DNA from: Alistipes sp. UBA940
Lineage (GTDB): Bacteria; Bacteroidota; Bacteroidia; Bacteroidales; Rikenellaceae
Direction: 5' to 3'
DNA length: 36,229 nt
Assembly: GCA_002293425.1 (NCBI GenBank)
Contig: DBDE01000006.1
Coordinates: forward strand, 1-36,229
This document shows, in pieces, positions 1-6,187 of the stretch; the stretch's first letter is position 1; each line of letters begins with the position of its first letter. The notes under the pieces were generated by a model, which ran no database searches, was not told the origin of the DNA, and saw nothing but the letters and a program-made list of their open reading frames with translations. Both the position numbers and the translations under genes were made by a program.

Positions 1-234
1 TTTGAGTTGATAATGGGTCGGAGATCCAATTGGGGTAGAATACGGCTGGGGCTGAGGCGCCATCCACACATCGAGTGTCGCATCATAAACCGCCGCCTCG
101 ACCAACCCCGCGCGCGTCTGAAGCTCGACAACCACCGGCTCCTGCTGCTCCTGCGCTTGCGGCGAAACAGGCGGATCTTTCGCGCAACTCACCGCCAGAA
201 CGGCAGCGAAAACGTAGAAAATTAGTTTCTTCAT
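1..234 (-). CDS. Putative lipoprotein, N-terminal part (runs off left edge)
   Basis: The minus strand is open from an ATG at 234 to the window edge (78 codons). The product begins MKKLIFYVFAAVLAVSCAKD: a short basic start, a hydrophobic stretch and a lipobox-like LAVSC, so cleavage before Cys17 and lipid attachment are expected. The rest is low-complexity and rich in Pro, Gln and Glu (PPVSPQAQEQQEPVVVE, then a VWMAPQPQPYSTP stretch), as in linkers of surface lipoproteins. No catalytic domain is visible in this part and I do not recognise the family. A possible promoter box, TACCTTTA, lies at 284-277 on the minus strand, giving a leader of about 35 bases. The gene is divergent from the glucosaminidase gene at 330, so both may serve the cell envelope (inference). 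Confidence 0.7.
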   Translation of the reverse strand, partial: MKKLIFYVFAAVLAVSCAKDPPVSPQAQEQQEPVVVELQTRAGLVEAAVYDATLDVWMAPQPQPYSTPIGSPTHYQLK

Positions 235-314
235 AATTTGGAAGGTTTAATCAGTAAAAAGTTGGTAAATCCGCTGTAAAGGTAAAAAACTTTTCTCGCA
301 AGTCCAAATTTTTG

Positions 315-322
315 TATCTTTG
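315..322 (+). promoter_or_regulatory. Bacteroidetes -7 promoter box TATCTTTG
   Basis: TATCTTTG matches the Bacteroidetes TAnnTTTG -7 element. It ends only 7 bases before the ATG at 330, so transcription should start at or within a few bases of the start codon. This decides the start at 330 rather than the in-frame upstream codon at 312. Confidence 0.7.
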
Positions 323-329
323 CACCGTT

Positions 330-995
330 ATGAAATCTGTGTTTTTCATCGTTTGTTTGTTCTCGGTTTTTGCGGCTTCCGCCCAGCGGATTTCCAAAGA
401 GGAGTACATCGAAAAGTATGCCCCGCTGGCCATCGACGATATGGCCAAATATGGCATCCCCGCCAGCATTAAAATGGCGCAAGGACTGTTGGAGAGCGAT
501 AGCGGCAACTCCCGTCTGGCCGTCATCGGCAACAACCACTTCGGCATCAAGTGCAAGTCCGACTGGAGGGGCGAAACCATCGCCCACGACGACGATGCGC
601 TTCAGGAGTGTTTTCGTCAATACGCCTCGGCCCGCGAATCGTGGGACGACCACGCCCAATTCCTCAAAAACAGCGAACGATATGCAGCCCTGTTCAAGCT
701 CGAACCCACCGACTATAAGGCTTGGGCGCGCGGACTGAAACAGGCCGGATACGCCACCAACCCCAAATATCCCGACCTGCTGATCAAGATCATCGAAGAT
801 AACGAGCTGTGGAGGCTCGACTCCGGCAATTTGATTGCCCGAAATGTGCCCGAGCAGGAGGTGTCGGCGCAATCGGTCGAACCGGCCGGACCTGTCGGCG
901 AGAGCAATCAGGCATCGGAACCGGCGCGGCAACGCCCGCTCGTCACGGCGAAAGGCGGCGTCGATCCCGACAACTTCACCATTCAGCTCCCTTAA
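330..995 (+). CDS. Secreted glucosaminidase-family peptidoglycan hydrolase
   Basis: A 221-residue protein with a signal peptide (MKSVFFIVCLFSVFAASA, cleavage before Gln19) followed by a glucosaminidase (GH73-like, mannosyl-glycoprotein endo-beta-N-acetylglucosaminidase) domain over about residues 24-160. The segment IKMAQGLLESDSGNSRLA carries the expected catalytic Glu (E55). It is followed by the family's NNHFGIKC and, further on, a WDDHAQFL-type stretch and YATNPKYPDLLIKIIE. Such enzymes cleave the glycan strands of peptidoglycan in the periplasm. The C-terminal 55 residues are Glu/Pro/Ala rich and look disordered; the LysM domain often found in this family is absent. The start is fixed by the promoter box just upstream. 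The next gene follows after 31 bases of CATTTTT array and may be cotranscribed. Confidence 0.9.
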   Translation: MKSVFFIVCLFSVFAASAQRISKEEYIEKYAPLAIDDMAKYGIPASIKMAQGLLESDSGNSRLAVIGNNHFGIKCKSDWRGETIAHDDDALQECFRQYASARESWDDHAQFLKNSERYAALFKLEPTDYKAWARGLKQAGYATNPKYPDLLIKIIEDNELWRLDSGNLIARNVPEQEVSAQSVEPAGPVGESNQASEPARQRPLVTAKGGVDPDNFTIQLP

Positions 996-1026
996 ACTTT
1001 TCATTTTTCATTTTTCATTTTCAATT
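996..1026 (+). repeat. Short pyrimidine-rich tandem array between genes
   Basis: The whole gap is made of repeats of CATTTTT/TTTTCATTTT and ends in CAATT just before the next ATG. It belongs to the same class of arrays that fills most gaps in this window. Confidence 0.7.
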
Positions 1027-1719
1027 ATGGACAGTGTTATGGGTCTCAAGCCTGCCATCTTGCAGGCGATCATCGAAAAGTCGAACCTCTCGCAGAGGGT
1101 CTATGACAACACCTTTGCCGTGATGACCAAGCTCAAAGAGATACTCCACGAGCTCGCTTCGGATCTCGACGAGGAGTTGGAGGAGAGTTTGGACGAGCGG
1201 GTGAGGATCGAATATCGCGACCGCGGAAAGTATGAAGCGCAATTTATTTTCGGCGAAAACCTGCTCATCTTCTCGATGCACACCGACATTTTTCGCTTCT
1301 CGCCCGACGATGCGGTGTGGGGCTCCGACTATCTGTCATCGGAGCCGGAGAACGGTTTTTGCGGCATCATCAATGTATGGAACTTTCTCAAAGACTCTTT
1401 CGAGCACAAGCGATTGGGCGACGAGGGGTATCTGGTTGCGCGCATTTTTGTCAATCGCCAGATGCACTTTATGGTCGAGGGTAAGGGTCAGGGTGCCTTT
1501 TCGAGGGCCGAATTTGGGCGTCACCACGTCGACAAGGAGGGGTTGACCGATGTCATCGAGGCGGCGGTCGACTATTCGATGCACTTCGATCTGCTAGTTC
1601 CGCCTTATGAGAGTTTGAAGGTTGTGACGGCCGAGCTGTTCAACACCAAGCTGGAAAACTCGAAGATGCAAACCGGCAAACGCCTCGGCTATAACTTCGA
1701 CGTCTCGGAAATAGGATAA
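1027..1719 (+). CDS. Conserved hypothetical protein, 230 aa
   Basis: The ORF of 230 codons starts MDSVMGLKPAILQAIIEKS and is clearly coding, with an acidic helical N-terminal third (a run of Glu, Asp and Leu near residues 45-62) and a mixed, aromatic-rich remainder that includes FIFGENLLIFSMHTDIF and NVWNFLKDSFEHKRLG. There is no signal peptide, membrane segment or recognised catalytic motif, so a cytosolic location is likely. I cannot assign a family; the composition suggests a compact single-domain protein. The ATG at 1027 is the first methionine after the array and fits the neighbours' spacing; an open frame continues upstream through the array and glucosaminidase gene but reads as a shadow. 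It is probably cotranscribed with the glucosaminidase. Confidence 0.75.
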   Translation: MDSVMGLKPAILQAIIEKSNLSQRVYDNTFAVMTKLKEILHELASDLDEELEESLDERVRIEYRDRGKYEAQFIFGENLLIFSMHTDIFRFSPDDAVWGSDYLSSEPENGFCGIINVWNFLKDSFEHKRLGDEGYLVARIFVNRQMHFMVEGKGQGAFSRAEFGRHHVDKEGLTDVIEAAVDYSMHFDLLVPPYESLKVVTAELFNTKLENSKMQTGKRLGYNFDVSEIG

Positions 1720-1721
1720 GT

Positions 1722-1822
1722 TAGTCAAGAGTCAAGAGTCATTAGTCGGCTACGCGACGCCTAATTTTCAGCTCCCCCAACCCCCCTCAGGGGGAGCTGA
1801 CGACTTGCGAATGCAAGTCGAA
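1722..1822 (+). repeat. Composite repeat: array, GGCTACGCG core, two-hairpin element
   Basis: Three parts follow the stop codon of the hypothetical gene. First is an array of AGTCAAG/AGTCATTAGTC words (1722-1747). Second is CGGCTACGCGACGCC. Third are two adjacent hairpins: TCAGCTCCCCC/GGGGGAGCTGA with an 11-base loop (1768-1800), and CGACTTGC-gaat-GCAAGTCG (1801-1820) followed by AA. The same architecture recurs at 5164, 20581, 24791 and, inverted, at 36184. It lies between convergent genes and could act as a two-way terminator (inference). Confidence 0.75.
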
Positions 1823-2044
1823 TTACCCCAAAATCAACCTCTGCACCTCATTAAGGTAGAACACCCCATCTCGCCAAAATCCTTGCCCGCTGAGGAGTTC
1901 GCCGCCGTCACGAAAGCAAACATCGCGATAGGTTCCGTCCTCGGCAATCTCGATTTTCCACCGACCCTGCTCATAATCGTACATCCGGATCCACTCGCCC
2001 TCGACAAAATAGTCGAACCCTAAAACATCATAAATCTGTTTCAT
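1823..2044 (-). CDS. Small hypothetical protein, 73 aa
   Basis: From the ATG at 2044 the product starts MKQIYDVLGFDYFVEGEWIR and is rich in aromatic and acidic residues (DGTYRDVCFRDGGELLSGQ, FWRDGVFYLNEVQRLILG). It has no signal peptide or membrane segment and I do not recognise it. The amino-acid pattern looks protein-like and fits the local codon use. The ATG directly follows a run of six T that could end the RNA encoded at 2250-2045, so this ORF either is the gene controlled by that RNA or is downstream of a separate RNA gene. An extension to 2086 is open but would lie inside the RNA's closing stem. The TAA at the 3' end lies just inside the repeat at 1722-1822. Confidence 0.5.
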   Translation of the reverse strand: MKQIYDVLGFDYFVEGEWIRMYDYEQGRWKIEIAEDGTYRDVCFRDGGELLSGQGFWRDGVFYLNEVQRLILG

Positions 2045-2250
2045 AAAAAAGGTGTGGTTAAACAATCCCTCGGAAGCAGGTCTCACGAACCCTCAAAAGA
2101 AAGATTGCACCACACCCGAAGTTGCTTCGGCACAATCTGCACCAAAGCCAACTCCGAGCTTAGCAACCTTTTTCTCTTTTGAACACCGCCCTACGGAAGA
2201 ACGGTTCGTGAGTTCGCTTCCGAGAAAAAGCGTTGTTAATACTCAATATG
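2045..2250 (-). ncRNA. Structured RNA, 6S-like rod or switch-like leader
   Basis: Seen on the minus strand: a good promoter (see 2257-2286), then about 205 bases with a long closing stem. CTCGGAAGC (2224-2216) pairs with GCTTCCGAG (2077-2069), and CTCACGAACC (2212-2203) pairs with GGTTCGTGAG (2091-2082). Inside lie a CAAAAGA/TCTTTTG stem and an apical hairpin GATTG..CCGAAG-caa-CTTCGG..CAATC. A rod closed at its ends with a large inner bubble is what 6S RNA looks like, and Bacteroidales have such an RNA, but the family was not verified. There is also an alternative pairing: GGTGTGGT (2116-2109) can pair with ACCACACC (2058-2051), which is followed by six T. That is terminator-like and competes with the apical hairpin, so a riboswitch-like leader for the ORF at 2044 is the other reading. 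Confidence 0.6.
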
Positions 2251-2256
2251 TCAATG

Positions 2257-2286
2257 CGAAGATACTATTTTTTCCGAATTTGTCAA
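2257..2286 (-). promoter_or_regulatory. Promoter for the structured RNA
   Basis: On the minus strand TTG (2286-2284) is followed after 19 bases by TATCTTCG (2264-2257), close to the Bacteroidetes consensus TTTG-N19-TAnnTTTG. Transcription is expected to start near 2250. Confidence 0.65.
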
Positions 2287-2321
2287 GCAAACTCTTAGTT
2301 CTTAGTTTTTAGTTCTTAACT
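2287..2321 (+). repeat. Short TTAGTTCTTAG-type array
   Basis: A run of CTTAGTT/TTAGTTC words fills the gap between the RNA promoter and the thiL stop codon. It resembles the array at 35697-35717. Confidence 0.5.
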
Positions 2322-3272
2322 CTAAAAGTGCCTGAACCCGTGCCAGTCGACGGCGACCGGCACGCCGCCATGCAGCCACGAAACCTCCGCCGCGCCCGCA
2401 ACGATGCGCCCGATGGGGAAAACCTCCGTACCGAACTGCGCTGCAAACTCCCGCCGCAGCCGCCCGAACCCGTCCGCCGCCGCAGTGAACAACAACCGAT
2501 AATCCTCGCCCCCGCAAACCGCCTGCTCGATGGAGACACGCGTCGGAACCTGCGTCAACTCCACCTCGGCCCCGACCCCCGACGCCCGCAAAATGTGCAC
2601 CAAATCGCTTGCCAACCCGTCCGAGATGTCCATCATAGCGTGAACCGCCCCCTGACCCCCCAACCACTCACCCTCCGCCACCTGCGGAACAGGGTTGTTG
2701 TGGATAGTTGAGAGTTGAGAATTATTCGTAATTCGTAATTCGTAATTCGTAATTATCTCTTCGAGCCCTGCCGCCGATTCGCCTAAAAATCCGGCCACCG
2801 CAATCACATCGCCCACCCGCGCATCGCGCCGGAATTTGAGGTTCGCCGCAGGTACACGACCGACCACCGCAACGTTGATGGCAATCCCGCCGAGCGACGA
2901 AGAGGTGTCGCCCCCCGCAGGCGCAACCGAGTATCTGTCGGACATCTCGGCATAGCCGCGCGCAAACTCCATCGCCCATTCGCCCCGACACTCGGCAGGC
3001 AACGCGACCGACAGAAACGACGCCACAGGACGTGCACCCATCGCCGCAATATCGCTCAGATTGACCGCCAAAGCCTTCCCGCCCAGCTCGCGCGGCGTGA
3101 TCGCATCGCGCAAAAAGTGCACCCCCTCGACCAGCATATCGGTGGTGACCACCAACGCTTCGCCGCCACCGATGGGTATCACCGCGCAGTCGTCGCCGAT
3201 GCCCTCGATGGTCGGATCGCCGATGCCCGAAAACAGCGTCCGCAACTTGTCTATGAATTCAAACTCGCCCAC
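2322..3272 (-). CDS. thiL: Thiamine-monophosphate kinase with an in-frame repeat insertion
   Basis: ThiL phosphorylates thiamine monophosphate to thiamine diphosphate in the cytosol. The 316-residue product has the family's GIGDDCAVI metal-binding motif, TTDMLVEGVHF, the NLSDIAAMGARP segment, GGDTSSS and a C-terminal MMDISDGLASDL. The start is taken as GTG at 3272 (VGEFEFIDKL, the usual ThiL beginning), overlapping the aroQ stop by 14 bases; an ATG at 3314 would add 14 unlikely residues. The odd feature is residues 173-193, ITNYELRITNNSQLSTIHNN and flanks, encoded by 2694-2756. This is not ThiL sequence but the translated intergenic array: four copies of TTACGAA joined to a TTCTCAACTC unit. 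It sits in the loop between AGLEE and the PVPQVAEG segment and keeps the frame. The enzyme is probably still active (inference), since all motifs are intact. Confidence 0.93.
   Translation of the reverse strand: MGEFEFIDKLRTLFSGIGDPTIEGIGDDCAVIPIGGGEALVVTTDMLVEGVHFLRDAITPRELGGKALAVNLSDIAAMGARPVASFLSVALPAECRGEWAMEFARGYAEMSDRYSVAPAGGDTSSSLGGIAINVAVVGRVPAANLKFRRDARVGDVIAVAGFLGESAAGLEEIITNYELRITNNSQLSTIHNNPVPQVAEGEWLGGQGAVHAMMDISDGLASDLVHILRASGVGAEVELTQVPTRVSIEQAVCGGEDYRLLFTAAADGFGRLRREFAAQFGTEVFPIGRIVAGAAEVSWLHGGVPVAVDWHGFRHF
2694..2756 (-). repeat. Intergenic-type array inside thiL
   Basis: On the plus strand 2706-2726 is identical over 21 bases to 31440-31460 in the pbp-murE gap (both contain GAGAGTTGAGAATTATT). 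It continues into four copies of AATTCGT (2724-2753), the word also arrayed at 22468-22492. The unit is 63 bases, so the thiL frame is kept. Confidence 0.85.
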
Positions 3273-3684
3273 CCGTAAACCATTGAACGCCAAGCCGGTA
3301 CGACTCCATCCCAAACCCCATTATCGACCCCCTGCAAACCGGCGCAAGCAACGAACTGTGCCGAAAATCCTCGCGCGCCAAAATGTTCGAAACGTGCACC
3401 TCCACAACCGGAATCACAACCGCCGAAATCGCGTCGCGAATCGCCACCGAGGTGTGCGTATAGCCGCCCGCATTGAGCACCACCCCGTCGAACGAGTGCT
3501 CCGCCTGCTGGATCCGATCGACTATTTCGCCCTCGATATTGGTCTGAAAATACTCCAAAACCGCCTCGGGAAAGGCCCTTTGCAGCTGCCCGAAATAGTC
3601 CTCGAAGCACTCCGAGCCGTACACCGATGGTTCGCGCCGCCCCAGCAGATTGAGGTTGGGGCCGTTGATTATCAAAATTTTCAT
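3259..3684 (-). CDS. aroQ: 3-dehydroquinate dehydratase, type II
   Basis: A 141-residue type II dehydroquinase, which removes water from 3-dehydroquinate in the shikimate pathway. The N-terminus MKILIINGPNLNLLGRREP with Tyr22 downstream is the family signature (catalytic Arg and Tyr). Further motifs are YFQTNIEGEIVDRI, LNAGGYTHTSVAIRDA and VEVHVSNILAREDFRHSS. The length is normal for the family. The start follows a TAACTTTG box (3710-3703) by 18 bases. It overlaps thiL by 14 bases, so the two are translationally linked. The promoter overlaps that of the divergent flippase. Confidence 0.96.
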   Translation of the reverse strand: MKILIINGPNLNLLGRREPSVYGSECFEDYFGQLQRAFPEAVLEYFQTNIEGEIVDRIQQAEHSFDGVVLNAGGYTHTSVAIRDAISAVVIPVVEVHVSNILAREDFRHSSLLAPVCRGSIMGFGMESYRLGVQWFTGGRV

Positions 3685-3710
3685 AACTTTGTCTTTTCAC
3701 GGCAAAGTTA
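3684..3710. promoter_or_regulatory. Face-to-face overlapping promoters of aroQ and the flippase gene
   Basis: TAACTTTG on the plus strand (3684-3691) and its exact inverse CAAAGTTA (3703-3710) form an inverted repeat with 11 bases between. Each half is a perfect TAnnTTTG -7 box for one direction. The predicted starts (about 3698 plus, about 3696 minus) nearly coincide, so polymerase bound for one gene should block the other. Confidence 0.7.
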
Positions 3711-3716
3711 TGCAAA

Positions 3717-5150
3717 TTGGGCGAACTGAAAAATAGGGCGACAAAAGGTTTCGCGTGGGGGGCGGGCGAGAAGATTTTTTCGGCCCTGTTCCAGGCGTGG
3801 GTGACGGTCAACGTGGTCAACCGCATTTTCCCGGACGATTACGCACTTAAAGCCATTTTGGCGGCGTTCGTGCTCATTTTCAATTCGTTTGTCGACAGCG
3901 GATTTTCGCAGGCGTTGATCCGCAACCGGCAGGCCACGGCCAGGGACTATTCGTCGGCGTTTTGGTTCAACATCGCCATCGCGGCGGCGGTCTACGGAGT
4001 GCTGATTTTGCTCGCCTATCCCGCCGCCGCGATACTCGATATGCCTCGGTTGACGCAGTTTGCGCCGGTGTTTTTTCTGGTCGTGCCGCTTTCGGCACTG
4101 GGCATTATTCAGCAGACGGTGTTGGCGCGCGAGTTCGATTTTCGGCGGTTGTCGACCATCACTTTCGTCTCCACGGTCGCCGCTGGGCTCGTTTCGGTGT
4201 GGATGGCTTTTGCGGGGTTGGGATTTTGGGCCATCGTGGGCCAGCGGGTGGTTCAGGCGGCGGTGCGGTCGGGTTTGCTTTGGATTTTCGGGCGCTGGAC
4301 CCCCACTTTCGACCTCTCCGTGAGCTCCATTCGCCGGATGTTCGGGTATAGTTCGCGGTTGCTGGCGACCGACCTTTTGACCAACATCTACAACTCCGTT
4401 CCGCAGTTCGTCATCGGCAAAATTCATAGCACGACGCTTGGAAATTACGACCAGGCGCGCTCCATTCGCGATCTGCCTGTCAATTCGGCGATGAGTTCGA
4501 TGCAGAGCGTCACCTTTCCTGCGCTGGCCTCGGTGAGCGGCGATGAGGGCAAGTACACGCGCGGGGTGGGCTATGCCGTGCGGTCGATAATGTTGTTGAT
4601 GATGCCCCTGATGGCGGGTTTGATAGTGGTTGCGGACGAGATGTTCGGTGTTTTTCTTGCGCCCCAATGGCAGGCGTCGGTGCCCTTTTTCCGCATCCTG
4701 TGCATCGCCGGTTTCGCCACTCCGATCGGGATCGTCTCGTCCAACATTCTGCGCACCCGAAGCGATGGGCGGGCGGTGTTGCGGGCCGAAGTGATACGTA
4801 AAGTGCTGGCTACCACCGTGTTGGCCATCACCATTCCGTTGGGCGTTGTGGCCATCACGTGGGGCGTGGTGGCGATAGCCTTCACCGACGCTGCGGTGAG
4901 TTTCGCTATGGCCTGCTGCCATTCGGGCTACGACTGGCGGTCGCTCCTGCGCGACGTTCTGCCCATTGCGGCACTGACGGCAGCGATGGCGGCGGGGGTG
5001 TGGCTGCTTGGTTTCGACGCTCCGCAGTGGATTCTCCTTGCGGCCAAAATAGCACTCGGCGTCGCCATCTACGGCCTCGGGGGGTGGCTGTTCCGACTTG
5101 CGGCGATGAAGGACCTGATGGAGATGGTGAAGAGAATGATTAATGGTTAA
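3717..5150 (+). CDS. Wzx-like polysaccharide flippase (MOP superfamily)
   Basis: A 477-residue integral membrane protein with about 12-14 hydrophobic segments, typical of lipopolysaccharide/O-antigen flippases of the MATE/MOP group that move lipid-linked sugars to the periplasm. Family-like segments are LKNRATKGFAWGAGEKIFSALFQ at the start (split here at its charged N-terminus), DSGFSQALIRNRQATARDYSSAFWFN near residue 60-85, and FALASVSGD-like RSIRDLPVNSAMSSMQSVTFP. The start is the TTG at 3717, 25 bases after the -7 box; the ATG at 3710 is out of frame. No glycosyltransferases are adjacent, so the substrate is unknown. The last codons (RMING and stop) fall in an AATGATTAATGG array, and the stop overlaps the terC stop on the other strand. 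Confidence 0.88.
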   Translation: MGELKNRATKGFAWGAGEKIFSALFQAWVTVNVVNRIFPDDYALKAILAAFVLIFNSFVDSGFSQALIRNRQATARDYSSAFWFNIAIAAAVYGVLILLAYPAAAILDMPRLTQFAPVFFLVVPLSALGIIQQTVLAREFDFRRLSTITFVSTVAAGLVSVWMAFAGLGFWAIVGQRVVQAAVRSGLLWIFGRWTPTFDLSVSSIRRMFGYSSRLLATDLLTNIYNSVPQFVIGKIHSTTLGNYDQARSIRDLPVNSAMSSMQSVTFPALASVSGDEGKYTRGVGYAVRSIMLLMMPLMAGLIVVADEMFGVFLAPQWQASVPFFRILCIAGFATPIGIVSSNILRTRSDGRAVLRAEVIRKVLATTVLAITIPLGVVAITWGVVAIAFTDAAVSFAMACCHSGYDWRSLLRDVLPIAALTAAMAAGVWLLGFDAPQWILLAAKIALGVAIYGLGGWLFRLAAMKDLMEMVKRMING

Positions 5151-5213
5151 TGATTGATTTTTTCGGCCCGCTCCCGCGCTTTAGCGGGCCGACGAGGTCT
5201 ACGACCTCGAAAA
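5131..5213 (+). repeat. Composite repeat with two-hairpin element, overlapping terC
   Basis: An array of GATTAATGGTTAATGATTGATT words is followed by hairpin CGGCCCGCT/AGCGGGCCG (5164-5191, 10-base loop) and hairpin CGAGGTC-tac-GACCTCG (5193-5209), then AAAA. The second hairpin is shared almost base for base with 24850-24866. The element forms the 3' end of terC in the antisense direction and could terminate the flippase transcript (inference). Confidence 0.8.
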
Positions 5214-6187
5214 CAATTCTCAACTTTCAAAAGCGATGCCCCGATGCTAATCCCAAGAATCCCGACGATCGCCAGCAACGAAACCGGAGTGGAGATGGAG
5301 ATGTGGAAAATGCCGTGCAACAACATCTTCGCCCCGATAAAGGCCAGCAAAACCGCCAACCCCGTCTTCAAATAGGCAAACCTGCCCATCATCCCGCTCA
5401 GGACAAAAAACAGCGACCGCAACCCCAAAATGGCAAAAATGTTGGAAAAAAAGACGATATAGGGGTCCATCGTGACGGCAAAAATGGCCGGGATCGAGTC
5501 GATGGCAAAGATCACATCGCTCCCCTCGATGATTATCAGTACCAACAACAACGGCGTGATGTACCACCGGCCCCTGAGCTTAACCCGAAAACGCCCCCCG
5601 TGGTCGGTACGGGTGAGGCGAAAAAACCTCCTCACCATCCTCACCACGGGGTGTTTCCGAACGTCGATCATCTCGTCGTGGTCGTTCCTGTCGAAAAGCA
5701 TCTTCACGCCGGTGAACAGCAGCAGCCCGCCGAAAATCCACAGCACCCACGCGAACCGATGGACAAGGGCCGACAACAGAAAAATAAACCCGAACCGCAT
5801 CACCACCGCGCCCAGAATGCCCCAAAACAGTATTTTGTGATAATATCGCTGATCTATCTTGAAGCTCAAAAAGATCATTATCATCACAAAGATGTTGTCG
5901 ACCGAAAGGGCTTTCTCTATCAAATACCCCGTGAGGTACTCCAACGAAAGCTCGCGCCTGTACGCCGTCAGCTCTGCTCCCACCAGCTCGACACCGTGAA
6001 GCAGTTCGCCCCGAAAGAGCAGAAAGAGGTAGAACAACATCGCCACCCCGACCCACACTCCGGTCCACACCAGCGCCTCGCGCAGCGAAACGACGTGGCT
6101 CTTGCGATTGACCACACCCAGGTCGATGGCCAACATTGCGATGACCAGACCGATGAAGCAGATCAGAAATATCAGTTCGCTACTCAA
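5147..6187 (-). CDS. TerC/Alx family membrane protein with repeat-derived C-terminus
   Basis: A 346-residue TerC-family inner-membrane protein; members export Mn2+ or act in metal and redox stress. It has about eight hydrophobic segments and the family motifs LAIDLGVVNRKSHVVSLREAL, EKALSVDNIFVMIMIF and EGSDVIFAIDSIPAIFAVT, with the conserved Asp residues of the transport core. The start is a TTG at 6187 that overlaps the stop of the acyl-CoA dehydrogenase as TTGA; the longer reading to 6226 runs through that gene. The normal end is lost: residues 327-346 (RGRRPRRPAKARERAEK and so on) are encoded by the two-hairpin repeat, giving a very basic tail. Its stop codon overlaps that of the convergent flippase gene. 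Confidence 0.9.
   Translation of the reverse strand: MSSELIFLICFIGLVIAMLAIDLGVVNRKSHVVSLREALVWTGVWVGVAMLFYLFLLFRGELLHGVELVGAELTAYRRELSLEYLTGYLIEKALSVDNIFVMIMIFLSFKIDQRYYHKILFWGILGAVVMRFGFIFLLSALVHRFAWVLWIFGGLLLFTGVKMLFDRNDHDEMIDVRKHPVVRMVRRFFRLTRTDHGGRFRVKLRGRWYITPLLLVLIIIEGSDVIFAIDSIPAIFAVTMDPYIVFFSNIFAILGLRSLFFVLSGMMGRFAYLKTGLAVLLAFIGAKMLLHGIFHISISTPVSLLAIVGILGISIGASLLKVENCFRGRRPRRPAKARERAEKINH

Noticed and set aside
7..225. 72-codon plus-strand frame, nearly half Arg/Leu/Asn
   Set aside because: It is the mirror of the lipoprotein gene, which has a proper signal and lipobox.
2052..2312. 86-codon plus-strand frame
   Set aside because: It is antisense to the structured RNA and its promoter, which explain the region better.
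2703..2760. Possible small CRISPR-like array
   Set aside because: The units are 7-9 bases with no spacers; it is a simple tandem array inside thiL.
3269..3314. Upstream ATG start of thiL at 3314
   Set aside because: It would add 14 residues inside aroQ with no likeness to ThiL; the GTG at 3272 begins with the family's VGEFE.
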